Shown here piece after piece: positions 55,356-62,927 of a DNA stretch of 64,000 bases (within the stretch, counting starts at the first letter, position 1; each line of letters starts with the position of its first letter). Below the pieces are notes generated by a model. The model was given only the letters and a program-made list of their open reading frames with translations, searched no databases and was not told where the DNA came from. The position numbers were made by a program, and so were the translations under genes. This DNA is from Chordicoccus furentiruminis. GTDB taxonomy: Bacteria > Bacillota > Clostridia > Lachnospirales > Lachnospiraceae. The DNA lies in the NCBI RefSeq assembly GCF_019355395.1, contig NZ_CP048829.1:310001-374000 (forward strand), in the 5' to 3' direction.

Positions 55356-56557
55356 CACTGTTTCTCGGATGAATGCGTGCCGGAAATCAGAAAATACGGA
55401 GCCTCCGGGGCCAGCACATGACGCGCGCCCCTCTTCCGGCTTCTGGTGCAGTTCACCTCGATCAGATCCGGTGAAAAATGCATGCCATCCATCAGGCGAA
55501 GCGCCTCCGACGCACCCTCCACCGTCTGACGGATCACGAGAACCCGCACGCCGGGATTCCGCGAACGCACGATCTGAAGCACCTCTTTGATCCGGCCGTC
55601 CGTCCCTTCGATCAGCACGCGGTCGGGAGCGGGAAGATGCGCAAGCGCAAGCGGCGCAGTTCCGTGAATCACCTGAAGCGTACCGCATCCGCGTTCTCCC
55701 GCCAGCGTCTCCGCGGCCTCCGCCGCCCCGGCGGACTGCTCGATGCCGTAAACCGCTCCGTCCGACGCGAGAGCAGCCGCTTCCACAGCCAGCGCGCCGT
55801 GCCCGCACCCGATGTCGTAGACGACATCGGCCCGTCCGATCCGGAGCTGTCCCAGCGCAAGCGTCCGGATCTCGCCGGGCAGCGCCATATAGGACGGATC
55901 CGGCAGGTCCCGGTCCGGGATCCCGATGCGCCCCCTGCCAGCCGGCTCCGGAGACGTAAGAAGCAGCAGCGTCTCGCCGATGAAAAGATGACCGGCCAGA
56001 TCCTTCGCCAGCCCGCGGAAGATCCTCTCGCGCGGATCGCCGGGCCGGAACACAGCCTCCGCCGCGGCGTCTCCCAGCCCCCGGTCGTTCAGGACGCGTA
56101 TCTGGTCATTCAGCGCCATCTCCGAAACGGAGAAAACCTTCCCGTATTCCTCCAGCATCATCAACAGAGTCTTCGGCTCCGCGTCCGGGCAGAACGAAAC
56201 GGCGCCGGTCAGATCCGCGCCGCACCGCGCCGCCAGATACGCCTCCGGCGCAAGGCCCGGAATCACCGTCGGCTTCATCGGCCGGAGTGCCTGAAGCACA
56301 CGCTGCCCCATCCCCCGCCCTGTCGTCCAGGGAACCAGAACCGCGATCCTGCCTCCGGGCCAGGAACGGACCGCATCGGCGATCGCCTCGGGAGACGAAG
56401 CCTCCACCTGCGGATGCTCCGGCCCGGCGCCGACGGCACCGAGAAGCCGCGGAGGACCGATGCGAACGTCCGCCACACGGATCGCCGCAGCCGCCTGGCG
56501 TGTGAAGCCGCGCGCGTTCCCGCAGCCCGCGCAGACGATCCAGACCTGCTTTTCCAT
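55355..56557 (-). CDS. CbiE-CbiT fusion (precorrin-6Y C5,15-methyltransferase-like), orphan
   Basis: A 400-residue tandem methyltransferase with the layout of CobL: an amino-terminal tetrapyrrole-methylase half (about 1-200; VCAGCGNARGFT stands where VGIGPGxxxxLT is normal) and a CbiT-like Rossmann half (about 205-395; DIGCGHGALAVEAA and LIEGTDGRIKEVL). CobL decarboxylates precorrin-6Y and methylates it at C5 and C15 in cobalamin synthesis. No other cobalamin gene is present here, and the first motif is altered (Pro to Cys), so a different substrate is possible. Start ATG 56555-56557 is behind AAAGGAGAGCCTAGG. It is the last gene of the yfcE-eamA-cbiET operon. Confidence 0.82.
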   Translation of the reverse strand: MEKQVWIVCAGCGNARGFTRQAAAAIRVADVRIGPPRLLGAVGAGPEHPQVEASSPEAIADAVRSWPGGRIAVLVPWTTGRGMGQRVLQALRPMKPTVIPGLAPEAYLAARCGADLTGAVSFCPDAEPKTLLMMLEEYGKVFSVSEMALNDQIRVLNDRGLGDAAAEAVFRPGDPRERIFRGLAKDLAGHLFIGETLLLLTSPEPAGRGRIGIPDRDLPDPSYMALPGEIRTLALGQLRIGRADVVYDIGCGHGALAVEAAALASDGAVYGIEQSAGAAEAAETLAGERGCGTLQVIHGTAPLALAHLPAPDRVLIEGTDGRIKEVLQIVRSRNPGVRVLVIRQTVEGASEALRLMDGMHFSPDLIEVNCTRSRKRGARHVLAPEAPYFLISGTHSSEKQ

Positions 56558-56558
56558 C

Positions 56559-57503
56559 CTAGGCTCTCCTTTCCCGCCGCGTCACAGCCGGCAGACGAAG
56601 CTGGGACAGCACGATCGCCGCGAACATCAGGATGCACCCTGCCGTCTCCCGCCCGTTCAGCGTCTGACCGAGAATGAGCCATCCTCCCAGTGCGCTGAAC
56701 ACACTCTCGAGGCACATCGCCAGCGACGCCACCGTCGGGTCGAGTCCCTCCTCGCCGATCATCTGAAACGTGTAGGCGACGCCGCTGGACATCACGCCCG
56801 CATAGAGAAGCGAAGGCAGGGCCGCCCGGAGTGCGGGCGCCGCCGGATGCTCGAAGAGAAGCATCGCGGCCGTCGCGAGCACGGCGGTCGCCAGCATCTG
56901 CATCCAGCAGAGCCAGATTCCGTCGATGAACTGAACGTAATGGTTGACCAGCAGGATCTGGGCGCTGAACAGAAAAGCGCAAAGCAGCAGGATCAGATCG
57001 CCGCGCCCGAAACCGCCCGCGCTGCCCGGCCTGATGCACAGAAAGTACAGACCGAGAACGCCCAGCGCCACGCAGAACCAGATCCTGCCGGAAGGAACGG
57101 AGCCGAGAAACAGTGAGATCACCGGCACCAGCACGACGTACATTGCCGTGATGAAGCCGGCCTTGGCCGTCGTCGTCATCCCGATTCCGTACTGCTGGGT
57201 CGTGGACGCGAGGAAAAGCGCCACGCCGCAGAGCAGACCGCCCGCAAGAAAGCGTTTTGTCTGCTCTCTGCCCTTCGGCAGCGCGGAAGGCATCCCCTTC
57301 CGGAGACGGATCCGTTCCGCGGCGGCCAGAACCGGCAGAAGCGCCGCGACCGCGATCCAGCTGCGGAATGCCTGAAACGTGCACGCGCCAACGAAGGACG
57401 CACCGATGCTCTGGGAAACGAAGGCGAAGCCCCAGATCAGCGCCGCCGCCACGAGAAGCAGCACATGCGCGGTTTCCTTCCCCGCCCGGTTCGTCCGGCT
57501 CAT
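56559..57503 (-). CDS. EamA/DMT-superfamily transporter
   Basis: A 314-residue membrane protein with ten predicted helices in two EamA repeats (ALIWGFAFVSQSIGA... and LLLCAFLFSAQILLVNHYVQ...). The family exports amino acids, nucleotides and other metabolites; the substrate is unknown. The ATG at 57501-57503 overlaps the yfcE stop as ATGA and follows GGAGGCTGGAGGC. The next gene starts one base after its stop, so the three genes are tightly coupled. Confidence 0.9.
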   Translation of the reverse strand: MSRTNRAGKETAHVLLLVAAALIWGFAFVSQSIGASFVGACTFQAFRSWIAVAALLPVLAAAERIRLRKGMPSALPKGREQTKRFLAGGLLCGVALFLASTTQQYGIGMTTTAKAGFITAMYVVLVPVISLFLGSVPSGRIWFCVALGVLGLYFLCIRPGSAGGFGRGDLILLLCAFLFSAQILLVNHYVQFIDGIWLCWMQMLATAVLATAAMLLFEHPAAPALRAALPSLLYAGVMSSGVAYTFQMIGEEGLDPTVASLAMCLESVFSALGGWLILGQTLNGRETAGCILMFAAIVLSQLRLPAVTRRERRA

Positions 57504-58051
57504 GCCTCCAGCCTCCACGTCTTCCAGACAGACCCGTCGTCCAGACGCTTCCATGAGAAAACGGATCCGTCAAAGGTCATATAACCGCGGCAGCTTCCCT
57601 CCTTCGGGATCGACACCGAGCCGGGATTCAGATACGTGAATGTCCCGTGGTCCGCACAGGCCGGCACATGCGTGTGCCCGGTAAGCAGCACGTCCCCCTG
57701 CGCAAGGGGCGGCGGCGTCTGCTCCGAGGCATGATGCCCGTGCGTCGCGTAGATCATATGCGTTCCCGCCGGGATCAGCGCGTACTCCGCCATGCACGGG
57801 AAATCCAGCACCATCTGGTCCACCTCCGCCTCGCAGTTGCCCCGCACGGTGAAAAGCGAATCCTTCCGCCCGTTCAGCATCGGGATCACCTCCTTCGGCG
57901 CGTAGCCATCCGGCAGATTATTCCGCGGACCGTGATACAGCAGATCTCCCAGCAGGAGAAGCCGGTCCGCCTTCTCCTCATCGAACCGCTCCAGCATCGT
58001 CCGGCAATACAGCGCGGATCCGTGAATATCCGATGCGATCATCCAGTACAT
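57500..58051 (-). CDS. yfcE: YfcE-family metallophosphoesterase
   Basis: A 183-residue calcineurin-like phosphoesterase with all metal-ligand motifs: SDIHGS, LGDLLYHG, VRGNCE (GNCE where GNCD/GNHD is common), THGHH and TGHTHV. YfcE of E. coli hydrolyses artificial phosphodiesters; the natural substrate is unknown. The ATG at 58049-58051 is behind GAAGGGAGAGAATGT. It is the first gene of the yfcE-eamA-cbiET operon. Confidence 0.92.
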   Translation of the reverse strand: MYWMIASDIHGSALYCRTMLERFDEEKADRLLLLGDLLYHGPRNNLPDGYAPKEVIPMLNGRKDSLFTVRGNCEAEVDQMVLDFPCMAEYALIPAGTHMIYATHGHHASEQTPPPLAQGDVLLTGHTHVPACADHGTFTYLNPGSVSIPKEGSCRGYMTFDGSVFSWKRLDDGSVWKTWRLEA

Positions 58052-58193
58052 ACATTCTCTCCCTTCCGTCCGGGCGCCGTCACGCCCGTCTGAATCCTCA
58101 CGGCGTGATCCGGCCGTTCCATTCTCTCCTCTCCGCAGGCAGCCTGCCGGCACCGTAAACGACATCCGTTCCGGCATTTTCCGCGCAGACAGC

Positions 58194-58239
58194 TCAGGCA
58201 GGCGCCCCTCATTATAGCAGAAAGGACGCCTGCCTGAAA
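58194..58239 (-). promoter_or_regulatory. yfcE operon promoter inside an 11-bp inverted repeat
   Basis: On the minus strand TTTCAG (58234-58239), 17 bases, TATAAT (58211-58216). A perfect 11-bp inverted repeat, TCAGGCAGGCG (58194-58204) and CGCCTGCCTGA (58227-58237), flanks the -10: one arm overlaps the -35, the other the expected start point. This placement fits a repressor operator. Without a T-run it does not look like a terminator for feoAB. Confidence 0.65.
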
Positions 58240-58287
58240 TAAGACGTTTCACCGATATGAAGCCGCCCGGCCCGGGATCCGGTCCGT

Positions 58288-60693
58288 TCAGAGACCGGCC
58301 GCCATCCCGATCAGATGAACCGCAAACGCTGCGGCGTAGGCCACGAGACACTGCCAGAGCAGCACCAGATACGCCCACCTGCGTCCCAGCTCGCGCCGGA
58401 TCGACGCGATGGCGGCGATACAGGGCGTGTAGAGAAGACAGAACACCAGCAGCGCGGCGCCGCCCAGCGGCGTGATCACCTCGAGCATCTTCTGCGTGCT
58501 GCCGAACAGCATACTGGTCGTCGCCACGACCGACTCCTTCGCCATAAAGCCCGAGATCAGCGAGGTCACAACCCGCCAGTCGCCGAAGCCCAGCGGACGG
58601 AACAGCGGGGCGATCCAGCTTCCGATGATCGCCAGAATGCTCTCCGACGCACGGCTGTCAGGCAGCAGCGTCAGGGACGGGCTGAAGCTCTTGAGGAACC
58701 AGATCACAATCGTCGCCATAAAGATGATCGTGAACGCACGCTGCAGGAAATCCTTCGTCTTGTCCCACAGCAGCATCCCCACATTCTTCGCCGACGGCAT
58801 CCGGTAATTCGGAAGCTCCATCACGAAGGGCGTCGCCTCCCCCTTGAACATCGTCCGCTTCATCAGGAGCGCGTGCAGAATACCGGTCACGATCCCGAGC
58901 AGATAAAGCAGAATCATGATCAGCCCCGCGCGGCCCGGGAAGAACGCGCTGGCGAAGAAACCATAGATCGGAAGCTTCGCCGAACAGCTGAAGTATGGCG
59001 TCAGCAGAATCGTCATCTTCCGGTCGCGGGCCGACGGCAGCGTCCGGCTCGACATCACGGCCGGCACGGTACATCCGAAGCCGACCAGCATCGGCACGAT
59101 GCTGCGGCCGGACAGACCGAGCTTTCTCAGCATCTTGTCCATCACGAAAGCGACCCGGGCCATATAGCCGGTGTCCTCCAGCAGCGACAGGAAGAAGAAC
59201 AGCGTCACGATAATCGGCAGGAACGAGAGCACCGCACCGACCCCCTCGAAAATCCCGCCGATCACGAGCGACTGGATCACGGGATTCACGTTCCATGCGG
59301 AAAATGCAGCCGCCGTCACGTCCTCGAGCCGGCCGATCCCCGTCTCCATCAGTCCCTGAAGCCAGGCGCCGACCACATTGAAGGTCAGGTAGAACACAAG
59401 CGCCATGATGCCGATGAACGCCGGAATCGCGGTATACTTTCCGGTCAGGAAACGGTCGATGCGGCTGCTCCGCTCCGCCTCCCTGCTCCGCGACGGCTTC
59501 ACGACCGTCTGGTCCACAAGATGCGTGATGAAGTCAAACCGCATGTCCGCGATGGCGGCCGCCCGGTCAAGACCGCGCTCGCTCTCCATCTGACGGATGA
59601 TGTGCTCAAGCGTCTCCTTCTCGTTCTCTTCCAGCTTCAGCGCTTCCTCGATCCGGGGATCCTCCTCGATCAGCTTCGTCGCGGCAAAACGCACCGGAAT
59701 GCCCGCGGCCTCGGCGTGATCCTCGATGAGATGCATAACACCGTGCAGAGCCCGGTGCACGGCGCCCCCGTCCTCCGTCGGCGAACAGAAGTCCTTCCGC
59801 CCCGGGCTCTCCTGATACTTCGCGACATGCACCGCGTGGCGGACCAGCTCGTCGATGCCTTCGTCCTTCGCCGCCGAGATCGGCACCACCGGAATCCCCA
59901 GCTGCTTCTCCATCTCGTTGACGCGGATGTAGCCGCCGTTGCCCCTCATCTCGTCCATCATGTTGAGGGCCAGCACCATCGGCACGTCCAGCTCCATCAG
60001 CTGCATCGTCAGATAAAGATTCCGCTCGATGTTCGTGGCGTCCACGATGTTGATGATGCCGCGGGGCTTCGACTGCAGGATGAACTGCCGGGAGACGATC
60101 TCCTCCGAGCTGTAAGGGGAGAGCGAGTAGATCCCCGGGAGGTCGGTCACAAGCGTATCCGGATAGCCGCGGATCACGCCGCTCTTCCGGTCCACCGTGA
60201 CGCCCGGAAAATTGCCCACATGCTGGTTCGATCCGGTGAGCTGGTTGAACAGCGTCGTCTTGCCGCAGTTCTGATTGCCCGCCAGCGCGAAAGTGAGCAC
60301 GGTTCCCTTCGGAAGCTCCTGACCGGGGGACTCCACGTGATACCGTCCATCTTCGCCGAGACCCGGATGCTCCGCCTGATTGGCGAAACGGCGGGGCACA
60401 CTCTCCGATTCGCCGGCGGATGCGTGCACGCCGTCAATCCCGATCTGTGCCGCCTCCTCCAGCCGGAGCGTCAGTTCGTAGCCCCGGATCTCAAGCTCCA
60501 TCGGATCGCCCATCGGGGCGAATTTGACCAGACGAACCTCCACGCCCGGGATCAGTCCCATATCCAGAAAATGCTGTCTTAGCGAGCCCTGACCGCCGAC
60601 ACGCGTCACCGTAGCGGCCTGCCCTTCCTTCAGTTCCCGAAGTGTCACGTCTTTCTGCTCTCCCTGCGTATGGATCCGTATTGGGAAATGCAT
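58288..60693 (-). CDS. feoB: Ferrous iron transporter, FeoA-FeoB fusion
   Basis: An 801-residue protein. Residues about 15-85 are a FeoA SH3-like domain (LKEGQAATVTRVGGQGSLRQ, HFLDMGLIPGVEV), followed by a linker and the FeoB GTPase: G1 GNQNCGKT (139-146), G3 DLPGIYSLSPYS, G4 LNMMDE. Then come the membrane core with Gate motifs (VPMLVGFGCTVPAVM and the related LISGFMAKESVV) and about ten helices. FeoB imports Fe(II); FeoA is normally a separate cytoplasmic partner. The ATG at 60691-60693 has a weak ribosome site (GGGAAG too far upstream). Confidence 0.95.
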   Translation of the reverse strand: MHFPIRIHTQGEQKDVTLRELKEGQAATVTRVGGQGSLRQHFLDMGLIPGVEVRLVKFAPMGDPMELEIRGYELTLRLEEAAQIGIDGVHASAGESESVPRRFANQAEHPGLGEDGRYHVESPGQELPKGTVLTFALAGNQNCGKTTLFNQLTGSNQHVGNFPGVTVDRKSGVIRGYPDTLVTDLPGIYSLSPYSSEEIVSRQFILQSKPRGIINIVDATNIERNLYLTMQLMELDVPMVLALNMMDEMRGNGGYIRVNEMEKQLGIPVVPISAAKDEGIDELVRHAVHVAKYQESPGRKDFCSPTEDGGAVHRALHGVMHLIEDHAEAAGIPVRFAATKLIEEDPRIEEALKLEENEKETLEHIIRQMESERGLDRAAAIADMRFDFITHLVDQTVVKPSRSREAERSSRIDRFLTGKYTAIPAFIGIMALVFYLTFNVVGAWLQGLMETGIGRLEDVTAAAFSAWNVNPVIQSLVIGGIFEGVGAVLSFLPIIVTLFFFLSLLEDTGYMARVAFVMDKMLRKLGLSGRSIVPMLVGFGCTVPAVMSSRTLPSARDRKMTILLTPYFSCSAKLPIYGFFASAFFPGRAGLIMILLYLLGIVTGILHALLMKRTMFKGEATPFVMELPNYRMPSAKNVGMLLWDKTKDFLQRAFTIIFMATIVIWFLKSFSPSLTLLPDSRASESILAIIGSWIAPLFRPLGFGDWRVVTSLISGFMAKESVVATTSMLFGSTQKMLEVITPLGGAALLVFCLLYTPCIAAIASIRRELGRRWAYLVLLWQCLVAYAAAFAVHLIGMAAGL

Positions 60694-60760
60694 CCGGCAG
60701 ATACCGCTTCCCGGTTCAGACGCCGGAAATCTTAGAGGCTGCCATCTGTTTTTCCTGAAA

Positions 60761-60791
60761 TTAGTGTACGCTAACCAAAGAGAGCCGTCAA
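60761..60791 (-). promoter_or_regulatory. feoAB promoter with an iron-box-like operator on the -10
   Basis: On the minus strand TTGACG (60786-60791), 17 bases, TACACT (60763-60768). The -10 lies within a near-perfect dyad TTAGCGTACACTAA (60761-60774; 12 of 14 positions symmetric), which has the TTAG-N6-CTAA form of DtxR/IdeR-type operators. An Fe(II)-loaded repressor bound here would block transcription. The regulator gene is not in the window. Confidence 0.7.
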
Positions 60792-60811
60792 GATCAAACC
60801 CGCGCCGCGCG

Positions 60812-61261
60812 TTACGCCAGATCCGCCGGGCCGAAACCGTCCGGCAGATACGCCTTCAGCGTATGGATCCGGTATTCCTCCGTGCTCCGCGCCGTGATGA
60901 TGAGGAAGGCCTCCGGATCGCAGAACTCCATCATCACCTGACGGCAGACGCCGCAGGGCGGACAGAAATCGAGCTTCTCCGCCCCCTGCGGCCCGCCGGC
61001 AATCGCGATCGCCCGGAAATGCCGCTCGCCGGCCGCCACCGCCGTGAAGAACGCCGTGCGCTCTGCGCAGTTGGTCGGCGTGTAGGCTGCATTTTCGATA
61101 TTGCATCCGCCGTAGACCGTTCCGTCCGCCGTCAGCAGCGCCGCTCCCACCGCGAAACGGGAATACGGCACATAAGACCGGTCTCTCATCTGCATCGCGG
61201 TCCGGATCAGTTTCCTGACAGTCTCCTGTCCGAGCGCCGCACGCGCTTCCTCTGCCTTCAT
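60812..61261 (-). CDS. cdd: Cytidine deaminase
   Basis: A 149-residue homotetrameric-type cytidine deaminase (cytidine to uridine). Zinc ligands and the catalytic Glu are in PTNCAERTA and FCPPCGVCRQ; the substrate asparagine is in GGCNIENAAY. The ATG is behind AAGGAGGGCGGAGC. It follows deoD by 12 bases in a nucleoside salvage cluster. Confidence 0.97.
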   Translation of the reverse strand: MKAEEARAALGQETVRKLIRTAMQMRDRSYVPYSRFAVGAALLTADGTVYGGCNIENAAYTPTNCAERTAFFTAVAAGERHFRAIAIAGGPQGAEKLDFCPPCGVCRQVMMEFCDPEAFLIITARSTEEYRIHTLKAYLPDGFGPADLA

Positions 61262-61273
61262 GCTCCGCCCTCC

Positions 61274-61987
61274 TTACGCCAGCTCCAGAGCCAGCTCCAT
61301 CATCTTCCGGAAACCGGTCTCCCGCTCCTTCGAACTCAGCTGCTTTCCGGTGAGAATCTCATCCGACACCGTCAGGACAGACAGCGCCTGCTTTCCGCAG
61401 CGGGCAGCCTCGCAGTAGAGCGCCGCCGTTTCCATCTCGAGGCAGAGCACGCCCATCTTCATCCACGCCTTGTTGTAGTCCGGGTCGTCATTGTAGAACT
61501 GGTCCTCCGAAAGCACGTTGCCCACGACCACCGGCGTCCCCTGCTCCTTCGCGACGGCGGCGGCGCGGCTCAGCAGCTCCCAGTCGGCGATCGGCGCGAA
61601 CGTGCCGCCCAGACGGTACATCTCCATCCAGTTGGAATTGGTACAGGCGCCCTCCGCGATCACCAGATCCATCAGATGACAGCGCTCGCTGATGGAGCCC
61701 GTGGATCCGATCCGGATGATCCGCTTCACATCATAGAAATTGAACAGCTCATGGGAATAGATGCCGATGGACGGCATTCCCATCCCGCCGCCCATCACAG
61801 AAACACGGCGGCCCTTCCAGAACCCGGTGTAGCCGAGCATGTTCCGGACATCCGTCACCAGTTCCGCGTTTTCAAGATAAGTCCCGGCGATGAATTTTGC
61901 GCGCAGCGGATCGCCCGGCATCAGCACCGTGTCCGCAAAATCGCCCTTTTTCCCCCGGTTGTGAGGGGTCGGTATCCGTTCAGCCAT
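61274..61987 (-). CDS. deoD: Purine nucleoside phosphorylase, DeoD type
   Basis: A 237-residue NP-I family phosphorylase that splits purine (deoxy)nucleosides with phosphate. Seen are TPHNRGKKGDFADTVLMPGD (phosphate loop), FWKGRRVSVMGGGMGMPS and the family Asp/Glu region LCLEMETAALY...LTVSDEI. The ATG follows AAAGGGAGGATACAGG. Confidence 0.96.
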   Translation of the reverse strand: MAERIPTPHNRGKKGDFADTVLMPGDPLRAKFIAGTYLENAELVTDVRNMLGYTGFWKGRRVSVMGGGMGMPSIGIYSHELFNFYDVKRIIRIGSTGSISERCHLMDLVIAEGACTNSNWMEMYRLGGTFAPIADWELLSRAAAVAKEQGTPVVVGNVLSEDQFYNDDPDYNKAWMKMGVLCLEMETAALYCEAARCGKQALSVLTVSDEILTGKQLSSKERETGFRKMMELALELA

Positions 61988-62102
61988 CCTGTATCCTCCC
62001 TTTCGTGTGTCGAGCCTGCCTCAGACGCGTTCCGCCGCGTCCCGATTCCGATTCAGATTTCCTTTCGTCCTGTCCGGTCTCTCCCCTTCCGGGCGGCTTC
62101 GC

Positions 62103-62900
62103 TTACCCTTCCTTCTCAGGAGATTCCTTCTCCCCGTCCCGGCGGATCAGCACCCGGATCGCCTCGATGGCCGCCCGGATCGGCTGATCAATGTCGTGCA
62201 CCACCGGATTGTCGAGCCCGCGGGCCTCCCGCTCCTGATTCGCCATCACCAGGAAAAGCGAGCCCACCCGCACCCGGAGGAAGCTCCCCGCGATGAAGAG
62301 CGCGGCGGACTCCATCTCCGATGCAAGGCATCCCATCCTGAGCCACGCCTGCCATTTGTCGAGCAGCTCATAGCTCACCGGCATCGTCTCCGGATGGTGC
62401 TGACCGTAGAACGCGTCCTTGCATTCCACAACCCCCACATGGTAAGGCGCGCCCACCTTCCGGGCGCCTTCGATCATAGCCGAAAGCACCTCATAGTCGG
62501 CGAGAGCCGGGTACTCGATCGGCGCGTATTCCTTGCTCGTGCCTTCCATTCGAACCGCGCCCTGCGCGATCACCATGTCCCCGCTCTTCACGTCGAGCTG
62601 CATGCCGCCGCAGGTTCCCACCCGGAGAAACGTATCCGCGCCGCAGTTCGTCAGCTCCTCGAGCGCAATCGACGCGGACGGCCCCCCGATTCCGGTCGAG
62701 GTCACCGATACCTTCACGCCGTCCAGAAAGCCGGTATAAGTCGTGAACTCACGGCTGTCCGCGATCAGACGCGGCTGGTCGAAATACGCCGCGATCTTCG
62801 CGCAGCGCTTCGGATCCCCCGGAAGGATCACGTAACGCCCTACCTCGCCCTTCGCCACCTGAATGTGATACTGTCTGTCAGGATCTTCCGAATAATGCAT
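62103..62900 (-). CDS. udp: Uridine phosphorylase
   Basis: A 265-residue NP-I phosphorylase, pyrimidine branch: [20 protein letters not shown], the phosphate arginine in [18 protein letters not shown], and the nucleoside-binding stretch [10 protein letters not shown]. It splits uridine to uracil and ribose-1-phosphate. The ATG lies behind AAGGAGGTGGCAGT. It heads udp-deoD-cdd and starts 27 bases after the capA-like gene. Confidence 0.95.
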   Translation of the reverse strand: MHYSEDPDRQYHIQVAKGEVGRYVILPGDPKRCAKIAAYFDQPRLIADSREFTTYTGFLDGVKVSVTSTGIGGPSASIALEELTNCGADTFLRVGTCGGMQLDVKSGDMVIAQGAVRMEGTSKEYAPIEYPALADYEVLSAMIEGARKVGAPYHVGVVECKDAFYGQHHPETMPVSYELLDKWQAWLRMGCLASEMESAALFIAGSFLRVRVGSLFLVMANQEREARGLDNPVVHDIDQPIRAAIEAIRVLIRRDGEKESPEKEG

Positions 62901-62927
62901 ACTGCCACCTCCTTACCGGAATCTTAC

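Noticed and set aside
55355-56557. cbiET as a decayed pseudogene
   Set aside because: The frame is intact at the full length of CobL, has a good ribosome site, is translationally placed in an operon and keeps the CbiT SAM motif.
58315-60582. A 755-codon open frame on the plus strand
   Set aside because: It is the antisense shadow of feoAB, rich in Arg, His and Gln, with no motif.
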